Of a DNA stretch of 64,000 bases, positions 7,772 through 18,317 are shown in pieces. Numbering within the stretch: position 1 is the first letter of the stretch; each line of letters starts with the position of its first letter. This DNA is from Leucobacter celer subsp. astrifaciens. Its GTDB lineage: Bacteria; Actinomycetota; Actinomycetes; Actinomycetales; Microbacteriaceae. A program made the position numbers and the translations under genes. Location: contig NZ_JHEI01000139.1 of assembly GCF_001273835.1 (NCBI RefSeq), positions 1 through 64,000 of the forward strand. Direction: 5' to 3'. The notes beneath the pieces were generated by a model. That model was not told where the DNA came from, ran no database searches, and saw only the letters and a program-made list of their open reading frames with translations.

Positions 7772-9328
7772 ATGGCCAAGGACACGCTGAAAGTCTCGGG
7801 AGTCACCTACACGACTGCCGAGTCGGGATATTTCGAGAAGCGGAAGCTCAAGCGCTCCGCCGGGATCTGGGGCCTCTGGGGCCTCGCCGTCGGTGCGGTG
7901 ATCTCGGGCAACTTCTCGGGCTGGAACTTCGGAATCGATGCCGCGGGCTTCGGCGGCATGCTCATCGCCTTCGCGATCCTCGTCGTGATGTACTACGGCC
8001 TGGTCTTCTCGATCGGCGAGATGGCGGCAGCCATGCCGCACACCGGAGGCGCCTACTCCTTCGGTCGGGCGGCGATGGGGCCCTGGGGCGGATTCGTCAC
8101 CGGCCTCGCCGAGACGATCGAGTACGTCGCGACCACGGCGGTCATCGTCTACTTCTCGGCCGCCTACGCGAACGGCGTCACCGAGTCGCTCATGGGCTTC
8201 ACGCTGCCCAACTGGCTGTGGTGGGTGATCCTCTACGCGGCCTTCGTGGGCCTGAACACCGCCGGAGCCGCGATCTCGCTGAAGTTCGCCATCATCGTGT
8301 CGGTGATCTCCATCGGCGTGCTCGTGCTCTTCGGCATCATGGCGCTCGTGAGCGGTGCGGCCGACTGGGGCAGCCTCTTCGACATCGTGCCGGATCCGGG
8401 CCAGACGGCCTTCCTGCCGCACGGCGTGCTGCCGATCCTCTTCGCCCTCCCCTTCGCCATGTGGCTCTTCCTCGGGATCGAGGAGCTGCCGCTCGCCGCC
8501 GAGGAATCGCACGATCCGGTGCGCGACATCCCCCGCGCCGGCGTCTGGGCGCGCGGCACCCTCATCTTCACGGGTCTGCTCGTGCTCTTCCTGAACACCG
8601 CGGTGCTCGGATCCGAGGCGACGGGAGTGGCCGGCGAGCCGCTGCTCGACGGCTTCCGGGTGATCGTCGGCGAGGAGCTCGCCTGGGTGGCCGGGGTGCT
8701 CGCGCTCTTCGCCCTCCTCGGCCTGCTCGCCTCGCTGCAGGGCATCATGTTCGCCTATGGCCGCAACATGTACTCGCTGTCGCGCGCCGGCTACTACCCG
8801 AAGTTCCTCTCGTTGACCGGTCGGCGCCAGACACCGTGGGTTGCGCTCCTCGCGGGCGCGCTCATCGGATTCGCCGCGCTGCTGGTCGTCGATGCCACGG
8901 GCGGCGATGGCGGCGTCGCGGGTGCGGTCGTGCTGAACATCGCGGTCTGGGGCGCCGTGCTCGCCTACTTCATGCAGATGATCTCCTTCCTGATCCTGCG
9001 TAAGAAGTATCCCGATGCCAAGCGCCCGTACCGCAGCCCCTGGGGCCGATTCGGCGCCATCGCGGCCGCCCTGATCTCGGCTCTCATCTTCCTCGGCTTC
9101 CTGCTGAACGAGACCTTCCGCCCCGCGATCGTGGCGATCGTGATCGTCTACGTCGTCGCGCTGCTCGTGTTCGGCTTCTACGGCCGACACCACCTCATCC
9201 TGTCTCCGGAGGAGGAGTACGCGGTCTCGGGCGGCCTGCACGGCGATCCGGAGCGCGAGGGCTACGGCGGCCGGGTCGAGGAGGAGCTCCTCGCGATGGA
9301 CGGCGTCGACGAGCCCGAGCCGAAGTAG
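7772..9328 (+). CDS. ethanolamine/amino-acid permease, APC family
   Basis: 518 residues with about twelve hydrophobic segments. The N-terminal portion (GIWGLWGLAVGAVISGNFSG, then PHTGGAYSFGRAAMGPWGG) resembles ethanolamine permeases of the APC superfamily, with the substrate-binding G-rich TM1 and a charged Glu in GIEELPLAAEE. The start is ATG 7772 with GGGAGG upstream; an earlier frame start has no site. It is divergent from the gamma-glutamylation operon across a shared 262-nt control region, so it probably imports the amine that the operon degrades. The cytoplasmic C-terminus is acidic (DGVDEPEPK). Confidence 0.85.
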   Translation: MAKDTLKVSGVTYTTAESGYFEKRKLKRSAGIWGLWGLAVGAVISGNFSGWNFGIDAAGFGGMLIAFAILVVMYYGLVFSIGEMAAAMPHTGGAYSFGRAAMGPWGGFVTGLAETIEYVATTAVIVYFSAAYANGVTESLMGFTLPNWLWWVILYAAFVGLNTAGAAISLKFAIIVSVISIGVLVLFGIMALVSGAADWGSLFDIVPDPGQTAFLPHGVLPILFALPFAMWLFLGIEELPLAAEESHDPVRDIPRAGVWARGTLIFTGLLVLFLNTAVLGSEATGVAGEPLLDGFRVIVGEELAWVAGVLALFALLGLLASLQGIMFAYGRNMYSLSRAGYYPKFLSLTGRRQTPWVALLAGALIGFAALLVVDATGGDGGVAGAVVLNIAVWGAVLAYFMQMISFLILRKKYPDAKRPYRSPWGRFGAIAAALISALIFLGFLLNETFRPAIVAIVIVYVVALLVFGFYGRHHLILSPEEEYAVSGGLHGDPEREGYGGRVEEELLAMDGVDEPEPK

Positions 9329-9337
9329 GCGGCACCC

Positions 9338-9413
9338 GCCGGTTGAGCGAGCGGAGCGAGTCGAAACCGAGGGATCCGAGATCTGGTTCCGACTCGCCCG
9401 CTCGCTCGACCGC
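9338..9413. repeat. interspersed palindromic repeat, copy 2
   Basis: Starts GCCGGTTGAGCGAGCGGAGC and GAGTCGAAACC. The second half returns as GGTTCCGACTCGCCCGCTCG and CTCGACCGC. It follows the permease stop directly and could form a long hairpin acting as a terminator before the riboswitch. Confidence 0.8.
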
Positions 9414-9504
9414 TGCTTGTCCACCCGGCGGGACGACTCGGCCCCGACCGAAACGCCGCAGAGCCTGGTAAGCTGGGCGCACTCTTGAATATCGGCCACC
9501 AAGC

Positions 9505-9725
9505 TGTGGCGGGAGAGCTCGGGATCGCAGCACTGCGACCCGGCGCCGTAGGAGCAAACCCTCCCCGGGAATCTCTCAGGCCCCCGTACCGCTGCAGCGC
9601 GGCAACTCTGGAAAGCAGCGCGGATCCCGTGGATCCGCGCTCACCGACGGTGCAAGGGCGCCCCGCGTGCGACAAGCGGAGCGTCTGAATCTCTCAGGTT
9701 CCGTAACAGAGCGGGGAGGATCCCA
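9505..9725 (+). ncRNA. tandem glycine riboswitch
   Basis: Two aptamer cores are visible. The first spans about 9509-9583, with GGGAGAGCTC, CGCCGTAGGAGCAAACC and ATCTCTCAGGC. The second spans about 9598-9719, with CAACTCTGGAAAG, CACCGACGGTGCAAGGGCG and AATCTCTCAGGTTCCGTAACAG. This matches the known cooperative glycine riboswitch, which switches on glycine-cleavage genes when glycine is high. The last aptamer ends about 45 bases before the gcvP start, so the expression platform must lie in that short segment. A weak -10-like TAAGCT is at 9469-9474. Confidence 0.93.
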
Positions 9726-9767
9726 CGTCAATACGCGCGCCCGCGCGATCCCACCACGGAGATCCTC

Positions 9768-12644
9768 TTGAGCATTGCACCGAAAGCAGCCGTATTCGCC
9801 GACCGACACATCGGCGTGACCGCGAGCGCCGACATCGAACGGATGCTGGGCCAGCTCGGCTTCCCGAGCGTTGATGCGCTCGTCGACGCAGCGGTGCCGG
9901 CCGACATCCGTGTCGACCGGCCGCTCGACCTGCCGGCGCCGCTCTCCGAGCAGGGCGCGCTCGCCCGGCTCCGTGAGATCGCGGGCCGCAACGTGGTGAA
10001 GACGCAGATGATCGGTCAGGGCTTCTACGGCACGATCACGCCGCCGATCGTGCTGCGCAAGGTGCTCGAGAACCCCGCCTGGTACACCGCCTACACGCCC
10101 TACCAGCCCGAGATCTCGCAGGGCCGGCTCGAGGCGCTGCTGAACTTCCAGACGATGGTCTCCGATCTCACCGCGCTGCCCATCGCCAATGCGTCGCTGC
10201 TCGACGAGTCGTCGGCCGCGGCAGAGGCCGTGCTGCTCATGCGCCGCGCCAATCGGGCCCAGGGATCGGCGAAGACCGTCGTCGACGCGAACCTGTTCCC
10301 GCAGACGATCGCGGTGATCCAGGGCCGCGCCGAGACGCTCGGCTTCGAGGTCGAGGTCGCGGACCTCTCGAACGGGCTGCCCGAGGGCGACATGTCGGGC
10401 ATCGTGCTGCAGCAGCCGGGCGACGACGGAGCGGTGGTGGATCACACCGCGATCATCGCCGAGGCGAAGGAGCGCGGTGCGATGGTCACCGTCGTCGCCG
10501 ACCTGCTCGCGCTCACGCTCATCACCCCTCCCGGCGAGCAGGGCGCCGACATCGCCGTGGGCAACACCCAGCGCTTCGGGGTGCCGCTCTTCTTCGGCGG
10601 CCCGCACGCGGCCTACATGGCCATCCGGGCGGGCCTCGAGCGCTCCATGCCGGGGCGCCTCGTGGGCGTCTCCAAGGACGACGCCGGCACCCCCGCCTAC
10701 CGCCTCGCACTGCAGACGCGCGAGCAGCACATCCGCCGCGAGAAGGCCACGAGCAACATCTGCACCGCGCAGGCGCTGCTCGCGATCACCGCCTCGATGT
10801 ACGCCGTCTACCACGGACCCGCCGGGCTGAAGGCGATCGCCGAGCGCACCCACGCGCACGCGCGCACGCTCGCCGCGGCGCTGACCGCCGCCGGCATCGA
10901 GCTCGCGCACACCGAGTTCTTCGACACCATCGTGGCGAAGGTGCCCGGCCGCGCCGAGCGGGTCATCGCCGACGCCGAGGTCGCCGGGATCAACCTGCGC
11001 CGCATCGACGGCGACACCGTGGGCATCTCCACCGACGAGACCACGACGGACGAGATCGTCGAGACGCTCGCGGGCGTCTTCGGGGCGTCCGGCGTCGAAC
11101 CGGTTTCTCCGGGGGAGTACGGCTTCGCGTCCGGCCTCGTGCGCGAGAGCGATTACCTCACGCACCCCATCTTCAACTCGGTGCGATCCGAGACCCAGAT
11201 GCTGCGCTATCTGCGCCGTCTCTCGGGCCGTGACCTCGCGCTCGACCGCACCATGATCCCGCTCGGATCCTGCACCATGAAGCTCAACTCGACGGCCGAG
11301 ATGGAATCGATCTCCTGGCCCGAGTTCGCAGGGATCCATCCCTACGTGCCCGATCACCAGAGCGCCGGCTGGCGCGAGCTCATCACCGACCTCGAGGGGC
11401 GCCTCGTCGAGATCACCGGCTACGCCGGGGTCTCGCTGCAGCCCAATGCGGGATCGCAGGGAGAGTACGCGGGCCTCCTCGCCATCCGCGGCTACCACCT
11501 CGCGAACGGCGACGCGCAGCGAGACGTCTGCCTCATCCCCGCCTCGGCCCACGGCACCAACGCCGCCTCGGCCGTGCTCGCGGGCATGAAAGTCGTCGTG
11601 GTGAAGAACACCGACGCCGGCACGATCGACCTCGACGACCTCGACGCGAAGATCGCGGAGCACCGCGACGCGCTCGCCGCCATCATGATCACCTACCCGT
11701 CGACGTACGGCCTGTACGACGTCGACGTGCGCGAGGTCTGCGAGAAGATCCACGAGGCCGGCGGGCAGGTGTACATCGACGGCGCCAACATGAACGCTCT
11801 CGTCGGGCTCGCGAAGCCGGGCGAGTTCGGCGGCGACGTCTCGCACCTCAACCTGCACAAGACCTTCGCGATCCCGCACGGCGGCGGTGGCCCGGGCGTG
11901 GGTCCGGTGGCGGTCGCCGAGCACCTGCTGCCGTATCTGCCGGGCGACCCGACCGGCGGCTACACGGTGCGCGACGGGATCCCTGTGGTCGCGACGCTCT
12001 TCGGCTCCGCCGGGGTGCTGCCGATCTCGTGGGCGTACATCGCGATGCTCGGCGCCGACGGGCTCACCCGGGCCACCCGGCATGCGCTGCTGGGGGCGAA
12101 CTACATCGCCTCGCGGCTGCGGGATCACTTCCCCGTGCTGTTCACCGGTGAGAGCGGGCTCGTGGCGCACGAGTGCATCCTCGACCTGCGCGAGCTCACG
12201 GCGAAGACCGGCGTCACCGCCGAGGATGTGGCGAAGCGCCTCATCGACTTCGGCTTCCACGCGCCGACGCTCGCGTTCCCCGTCGCGGGCACGCTGATGG
12301 TCGAGCCCACCGAGTCCGAGGACCTCGGCGAGCTCGAGCGCTTCATCGAGGCGATGGTCGCGATCCGCCGCGAGATCGATCAGGTCGCCGCGGGTGACTT
12401 CCCGCTCGAGGATTCGCCGCTGCGCCGCGCCCCGCACACCGCCGCCGCGGTGGTGTCGAGCGACTGGGAGCGCCCCTACCCGGTCGAGCAGGCCGCCTTC
12501 CCGGTCGCCTCGCTGCGCGTCGACAAGTACTTCCCGCCGGTCGGCCGCATCGACGGCGCGCACGGCGACCGCAACCTGATCTGCTCCTGCCCGGCTCCCG
12601 AGGCGTTCGCAGTCGATGCGGGTCACAGCGGCGGAGCCGCTTGA
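9768..12644 (+). CDS. gcvP: glycine dehydrogenase (decarboxylating), P-protein
   Basis: 958 residues, the usual length of the fused P-protein. It uses PLP to decarboxylate glycine and passes the aminomethyl group to lipoyl GcvH. The PLP lysine is in [18 protein letters not shown] near residue 700, and the N-terminal half carries the family motif HIGV and the glycine-rich FYGT segment. The start is TTG 9768 with a CGGAGA site, directly behind the riboswitch. First gene of gcvP-gcvT-gcvH-sdaA. The gap to gcvT contains a half copy of the palindromic repeat. Confidence 0.97.
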   Translation: MSIAPKAAVFADRHIGVTASADIERMLGQLGFPSVDALVDAAVPADIRVDRPLDLPAPLSEQGALARLREIAGRNVVKTQMIGQGFYGTITPPIVLRKVLENPAWYTAYTPYQPEISQGRLEALLNFQTMVSDLTALPIANASLLDESSAAAEAVLLMRRANRAQGSAKTVVDANLFPQTIAVIQGRAETLGFEVEVADLSNGLPEGDMSGIVLQQPGDDGAVVDHTAIIAEAKERGAMVTVVADLLALTLITPPGEQGADIAVGNTQRFGVPLFFGGPHAAYMAIRAGLERSMPGRLVGVSKDDAGTPAYRLALQTREQHIRREKATSNICTAQALLAITASMYAVYHGPAGLKAIAERTHAHARTLAAALTAAGIELAHTEFFDTIVAKVPGRAERVIADAEVAGINLRRIDGDTVGISTDETTTDEIVETLAGVFGASGVEPVSPGEYGFASGLVRESDYLTHPIFNSVRSETQMLRYLRRLSGRDLALDRTMIPLGSCTMKLNSTAEMESISWPEFAGIHPYVPDHQSAGWRELITDLEGRLVEITGYAGVSLQPNAGSQGEYAGLLAIRGYHLANGDAQRDVCLIPASAHGTNAASAVLAGMKVVVVKNTDAGTIDLDDLDAKIAEHRDALAAIMITYPSTYGLYDVDVREVCEKIHEAGGQVYIDGANMNALVGLAKPGEFGGDVSHLNLHKTFAIPHGGGGPGVGPVAVAEHLLPYLPGDPTGGYTVRDGIPVVATLFGSAGVLPISWAYIAMLGADGLTRATRHALLGANYIASRLRDHFPVLFTGESGLVAHECILDLRELTAKTGVTAEDVAKRLIDFGFHAPTLAFPVAGTLMVEPTESEDLGELERFIEAMVAIRREIDQVAAGDFPLEDSPLRRAPHTAAAVVSSDWERPYPVEQAAFPVASLRVDKYFPPVGRIDGAHGDRNLICSCPAPEAFAVDAGHSGGAA

Positions 12645-12724
12645 GGCGCGTCGACCGCAGGCTGAGCGAGCGCAGCGAGTCGAAACCCGACTGCACGACC
12701 GAGTTGAAGACGAGAGAAGGCACG

Positions 12725-13837
12725 ATGACTGACCCCAAGCGCACCGCGCTCTACGACGAGCACGCGAAGCTCGGCGCATCCTTCACCGACTTCGGGGGCT
12801 GGGACATGCCGCTGAAGTACGGCTCCGAGCTGGCCGAGCACCGGGCCGTGCGCGAAGCCGCCGGCCTCTTCGACCTCTCCCACATGGGCGAGGTGTGGGT
12901 CTCCGGTCCCGACGCCGCGGCCTTCCTCAACACCGCGCTCGTCGGCAATCTCGCCGTGATCGCGGTGGGCAAGGCCAAGTACTCGCTCATCTGCGACGAG
13001 GGCGGTGGGATCATCGACGACCTCATCGTCTACCGCGTCGCCGATAACCGCTACCTGGTGGTGCCGAACGCGGGCAACGCGGAGACGGTCGCGGGGCTGC
13101 TCGCGGAGCGCGCCGCCGGCTTCGACGTCGAGGTGACCGACGCCTCGGCGGAGACGAGCCTCGTCGCGGTGCAGGGTCCGGCCGCCGAGCGGATCCTGCT
13201 CGACGTCGTGGCCGAGGGGGATCGCGACGCGGTGACCGAGCTGAAGTACTACGCCTGGGTGGCGGTGAGGGTCCGGGATATCGACGTTCTCCTGGCACGC
13301 ACTGGGTACACGGGCGAGGACGGCTTCGAGCTCTTCGTTCCCAACGATCGCGTCGCCGAGCTCTGGAGCCTGCTGCTCGAGTCCGGGGAGGCCCACGGGC
13401 TCATCCCCGCGGGCCTCGCCTCGCGCGACTCCCTGCGTCTCGAGGCCGGCATGCCGCTCTACGGCAACGAGCTGAGTCTCGAGGTCACGCCCTTCGAGGC
13501 CGGTCTCGGGCCGATCGTCTCGTTCAAGAAGGAGGAGCGCTTCGTGGGCCGCGATGCCCTGGAAGCCCGCCGGGAGGCGACCGCCGAGATGACGCTGGTC
13601 GGCCTCAAGGGCGCGGGACGCCGTGCTGGCCGCGCCGGCTACTCGGTGCTCTCGGGCGGGCAGGTGGTCGGCCGCATCACGAGCGGCCAGCCCAGCCCCA
13701 CGCTGGGGTACCCGGTCGCGATCGCCTACGTCTCGCCCGAGTACGCAGAGGTCGGCACGCAGCTCGAGGTCGACCTGCGCGGCAAGGCGGAGCCCTTCGA
13801 GGTGGTCGCTCTGCCGTTCTACCGGCGCGCGCAGTAG
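12725..13837 (+). CDS. gcvT: aminomethyltransferase, T-protein
   Basis: 370 residues. It transfers the methylene unit from aminomethyl-lipoyl GcvH to tetrahydrofolate and releases ammonia. Family marks are the N-terminal FGGWDMPL, LFDLSHMGE, the folate-site Asp segment near residue 100, TGYTGEDGFELF and the C-terminal GQPSPTLGYPVAIAY. The start is ATG 12725 with GAGAGAAGG upstream. An upstream in-frame extension merely translates the palindromic repeat (RLSERSESK) and is rejected. Confidence 0.97.
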   Translation: MTDPKRTALYDEHAKLGASFTDFGGWDMPLKYGSELAEHRAVREAAGLFDLSHMGEVWVSGPDAAAFLNTALVGNLAVIAVGKAKYSLICDEGGGIIDDLIVYRVADNRYLVVPNAGNAETVAGLLAERAAGFDVEVTDASAETSLVAVQGPAAERILLDVVAEGDRDAVTELKYYAWVAVRVRDIDVLLARTGYTGEDGFELFVPNDRVAELWSLLLESGEAHGLIPAGLASRDSLRLEAGMPLYGNELSLEVTPFEAGLGPIVSFKKEERFVGRDALEARREATAEMTLVGLKGAGRRAGRAGYSVLSGGQVVGRITSGQPSPTLGYPVAIAYVSPEYAEVGTQLEVDLRGKAEPFEVVALPFYRRAQ

Positions 13838-13856
13838 CGACCGACTGAGCGCGCCC

Positions 13857-13962
13857 CGCCGGTTGAGCGAACCTGCGCCCCGCCGGTTGAGCGAGGAGCG
13901 AAGCGACGAGTCGAAACCATCGGCTCCGCGGCTTCGACTCGCTGACGCTCGCTCAACCGGCG
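13857..13962. repeat. interspersed palindromic repeat, copy 3 (with duplicated arm)
   Basis: CGCCGGTTGAGCGA occurs at 13857 and again at 13881, then GAGTCGAAACC. The opposite arm GGCTTCGACTCGC and CGCTCAACCGGCG ends at 13962. The structure lies between gcvT and gcvH of one operon, so it does not obligatorily terminate transcription. Confidence 0.85.
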
Positions 13963-14008
13963 AAACCACCACCCCGAACATGAACAGCAAGAGAAAGAAG
14001 AGCACATC

Positions 14009-14386
14009 ATGAGCAAGGTACAGACCGGACTGCGCTACTCGGCAGAGCACGAGTGGATCGACGGCGGCACCCCCGCGACGGTCGGCATCAGCGAGGTGGC
14101 GGCCGACGCTCTCGGCGAGATCGTCTACGTCGATCTGCCCGAGGTCGGAACGAGCATCACCGTCGGACAGGTGGTGGGCGAGGTCGAGTCGACGAAGTCG
14201 GTGTCGGAGCTCTTCTCGCCCGTCGCCGGCGAGGTCGTCGAGGTCAACGAGACCGCGGTGGGAGATCCCGCACTCATCAACTCCGATCCCTACGGCGAGG
14301 GCTGGCTGTTCCGCGTCGCCGTCTCCGAGGAGGGCCCGCTGCTGAGCGCTGAGCAGTACGCGGCCGACAACGGGGCCGAGATCTAA
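14009..14386 (+). CDS. gcvH: glycine cleavage system H-protein
   Basis: 125 residues, the standard size of the lipoyl carrier. The lipoylated Lys is in [15 protein letters not shown] (residue about 63), preceded by the conserved EHEW and followed by [11 protein letters not shown]. The start ATG 14009 has AAGAGAAAG-type purines upstream. It shuttles the aminomethyl intermediate between GcvP, GcvT and the L-protein; the L-protein is not in this window. Confidence 0.97.
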   Translation: MSKVQTGLRYSAEHEWIDGGTPATVGISEVAADALGEIVYVDLPEVGTSITVGQVVGEVESTKSVSELFSPVAGEVVEVNETAVGDPALINSDPYGEGWLFRVAVSEEGPLLSAEQYAADNGAEI

Positions 14387-14425
14387 CCGCGCCGCGGGAT
14401 CCGGATCCGGGAGCAGGGACCGAGC

Positions 14426-15838
<1,413 letters not shown>

Positions 15839-15913
15839 GCCGCGGGATCCCGGCCTGCGTTCCGAGCCCCTAACCCCAAGCTCCTCCCCATCCCGCCATT
15901 ACCCCCTCAAGCG

Positions 15914-15996
15914 CTGCGGAAGATATGCGATCTGCAGTACATATGCGATTCGACGCGGGATCCGCCATATGTTCGGCAGATCCCAGATGATCCGCA
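15914..15996. repeat. extragenic hairpin repeat, type II, copy A
   Basis: An outer arm CTGCGGAAGATATGCGATCTG pairs imperfectly with the far end GCAGATCCCAGATGATCCGC. An inner arm around ACATATGCG pairs with CCATATGTTCGGC. The right half is closely similar to the repeat at 37277-37350, which has GCATATGTTCCGCAGATCCC. It lies between sdaA and the MFS gene and may end the gcv operon transcript. Confidence 0.75.
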
Positions 15997-16014
15997 GGGC
16001 TCTACTATGAATCC

Positions 16015-17505
16015 ATGAGCGGAACTCCAGCGAGCGGCGGCTCGCTCTCGCAGCGCCTCGACGCGTTGCCCTTCACGCGCAAGCACGGTCGTGTGCTCAC
16101 CGGATCGGGGATCGGGTGGGCCCTCGACGCGATGGATGTCGGCCTCATCTCGTTCATCATCGCGGCGCTCACCCAGCACTGGGGGATCAGCAGGGCCGAG
16201 AGCGGGCTCATCGCCTCCATCGGCTTCGCGGGCATGGCGGTGGGCGCGAGCCTCGGCGGGCTGCTGGCCGACCGCTTCGGCCGTCGCCAGGTCTTCGCGC
16301 TGACGCTGCTGGTCTACGGCGTCGCCACCGGGGCCAGCGCGCTCGTCGGGGGTGTCGCACTGCTGCTCGTGCTGCGCTTCTTCGTGGGGCTCGGGCTCGG
16401 CGCCGAACTGCCGGTCGCCTCGACCTACGTCAGCGAGTTCGCACCGGCCCGCATCCGCGGCCGACTCATCGTGATCCTCGAGGCCTTCTGGGCCGTGGGG
16501 TGGACGGCGGCGGCCGTGATCGGCTACTTCGTGGTGCCCGCCGATGAGAACGGCTGGCGCTGGGCCTTCGCGCTCGGCGCGATCCCCGCCGTGTACGCGC
16601 TCGTCGTGCGGTGGGGGCTGCCGGAGTCACCGCGCTGGCTGGTGAGCCGGGGCCGCACCGGGGAGGCCGAGCGCATCGTCGCCGAGTTCGAGCGGTCGGC
16701 GCAGGGAACGGCGGCGCCGGGATCCTCGGTCGAGCTCGCGGATCCCGAATCCGAAGGACCCGCCGCCGATGTGTCGACCGCGCCCGCTGTGCCTGCTGGG
16801 GCCGCTGCACCGGCCGCGCCCGCCGTACCTGCCGCGCCCGCGGCGTCCGCCCCAACCGCTGCAACCCTCGCAGCGGCGCCGCAGGGCGGCTTCGCGACCT
16901 CCGCGGGAGCCCGGCTCGCGGCGCTCTGGTCGGGAGAGTTCCGCGGCCGCACCATCTCGATCTGGGTGGTGTGGTTCTGTGTCAACTTCGCCTACTACGG
17001 CGCGTTCATCTGGATCCCGAGCATTCTCGTCGATGCCGGGTTCAGCCTGGTGCGCTCCTTCGGCTTCACCCTGATCATCACGCTCGCGCAGTTGCCGGGG
17101 TACGCGGTGGCGGCCTGGCTGATCGAGGTGTGGGGCCGTCGCCTCACCCTCTCGGTGTTCCTCGCCGGGTCGGCGGTCTCGGCGATCGTGTTCGGCACGG
17201 TGCACACGGAGGGCGCGATCATCGCCGCGGGCATGGCGCTGTCGTTCTTCAACCTCGGCGCGTGGGGCGCCCTCTACGCGGTGACGCCCGAGATCTACCC
17301 CACGTCGCTGCGAGCCACGGGCGCAGGCTGGGCCGCCGGCGTGGGCCGCATCGCGTCGATCGTGGCACCGCTGATCGTGCCGCTGCTGTTGATGGCCGGG
17401 GGAGCCGGGCTGACGTTCGCCGTGTTCTCGGTGTTCTTCATCATCGCCGCAGGTGCGACCTGGGGGCTCGTGGATCGCCGCGGCAAGGCCCTCGACGATC
17501 GTTAG
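16015..17505 (+). CDS. MFS transporter, sugar/organic-acid:H+ symporter subfamily
   Basis: 496 residues with twelve predicted membrane helices. MFS signatures are visible: ALDAMDVGLISF in TM1, GLLADRFGRRQ after TM2, the PESPRWL motif after TM6, and TPEIYPTSLRATG in the second half. The central cytoplasmic loop is extended by about 50 residues rich in Ala and Pro (PAVPAGAAAPAAPAVP), which is unusual. Relatives include niacin (NiaP-like) and aromatic-acid transporters; I cannot assign the substrate. A TACTAT -10 box at 16003-16008 ends six bases before the ATG, suggesting a leaderless transcript. Confidence 0.88.
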   Translation: MSGTPASGGSLSQRLDALPFTRKHGRVLTGSGIGWALDAMDVGLISFIIAALTQHWGISRAESGLIASIGFAGMAVGASLGGLLADRFGRRQVFALTLLVYGVATGASALVGGVALLLVLRFFVGLGLGAELPVASTYVSEFAPARIRGRLIVILEAFWAVGWTAAAVIGYFVVPADENGWRWAFALGAIPAVYALVVRWGLPESPRWLVSRGRTGEAERIVAEFERSAQGTAAPGSSVELADPESEGPAADVSTAPAVPAGAAAPAAPAVPAAPAASAPTAATLAAAPQGGFATSAGARLAALWSGEFRGRTISIWVVWFCVNFAYYGAFIWIPSILVDAGFSLVRSFGFTLIITLAQLPGYAVAAWLIEVWGRRLTLSVFLAGSAVSAIVFGTVHTEGAIIAAGMALSFFNLGAWGALYAVTPEIYPTSLRATGAGWAAGVGRIASIVAPLIVPLLLMAGGAGLTFAVFSVFFIIAAGATWGLVDRRGKALDDR

Positions 17506-17579
17506 TTCCGGGCGATTCCCGGGTGCCGTGCGGCCTGCTTCGGCGTATCCTCGGCAGCAGATATCGGAAGGAGGGCGCC

Positions 17580-18233
17580 ATGCCGTTCGCACGTGCCCAC
17601 AACATCGCCGTCTCCCTCGACGGGTTCGCCACCGGTGAGGGGCAGTCGCTCTCCACGCCCTTCGGCCACGCGGGCGGCCGGCTCATGGAGTGGTTCTTCC
17701 CGACGGCGACCTTCCAAGCGCAGACGGGGGATCGCGAGCGGCAGTCCGTCGACCCCGCGTCGGATCCCGACGACGTCTTCGCCCGGAGGTCGTTCGAGGG
17801 GATCGGCGCCGAGATCATGGGCGCGGGCAAGTTCGGCCCGCCCGGATGGCAGCACGATCCCGAGTGGCGCGGCTGGTGGGGCGAGGAGCCGCCCTTCCAC
17901 TCGCCGGTGCTGGTGCTGACGCACGAGCCGCATCCGCCGATCGAGCTCGGCGAGACGACGTTCCACTTCGTCTCGGCCGAGCCCGGCGAGGCGCTCGAGC
18001 AGGCGTTCGCCCTGGCGAACGGGCTCGACGTGCGGATCGGCGGCGGGCCGACGACGGTCCGCGAGTTCATGGCGGCCGGGCTCGTCGACCTGCTGCACGT
18101 CGTGCAGGTGCCCATCCTGCTCGGTCGCGGTGTCTCCCTCTGGACCGGGCTGGAGAGCTGGGAAGGCGACTACGACACCGAGTCGGTGACGACGCCGAGC
18201 GGCGTGACGCACCTGACCTTCACCCGTCGCTGA
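17580..18233 (+). CDS. RibD C-terminal / dihydrofolate-reductase-like protein
   Basis: 217 residues. The N-terminus NIAVSLDGFATG and the C-terminal block RIGGGPTTVREFMAAGLVDLLHVVQVP with ILLGRGVSLW are the marks of the RibD-C/YyaP DHFR-like family. These are NADPH-binding proteins, mostly of unknown substrate, not the classical FolA. A strong AAGGAGG lies upstream of ATG 17580. Monocistronic by appearance. It converges on the YbaK-type gene. Confidence 0.85.
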   Translation: MPFARAHNIAVSLDGFATGEGQSLSTPFGHAGGRLMEWFFPTATFQAQTGDRERQSVDPASDPDDVFARRSFEGIGAEIMGAGKFGPPGWQHDPEWRGWWGEEPPFHSPVLVLTHEPHPPIELGETTFHFVSAEPGEALEQAFALANGLDVRIGGGPTTVREFMAAGLVDLLHVVQVPILLGRGVSLWTGLESWEGDYDTESVTTPSGVTHLTFTRR

Positions 18234-18317
18234 TCCGCCGATCCGGCCCGGCCGAGGACCCGCGCAAGCGGTGCTGACCGCCTGATCGGCCGGCGTCCGT
18301 CTCGAGTGCGGCGGGTA

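Noticed and set aside
9576..12779. Reverse-strand open frame of 1067 codons
   Set aside because: It is antisense to gcvP, rich in Arg, Asp and His from GC bias, and has no recognisable domain; gcvP on the other strand is beyond doubt.
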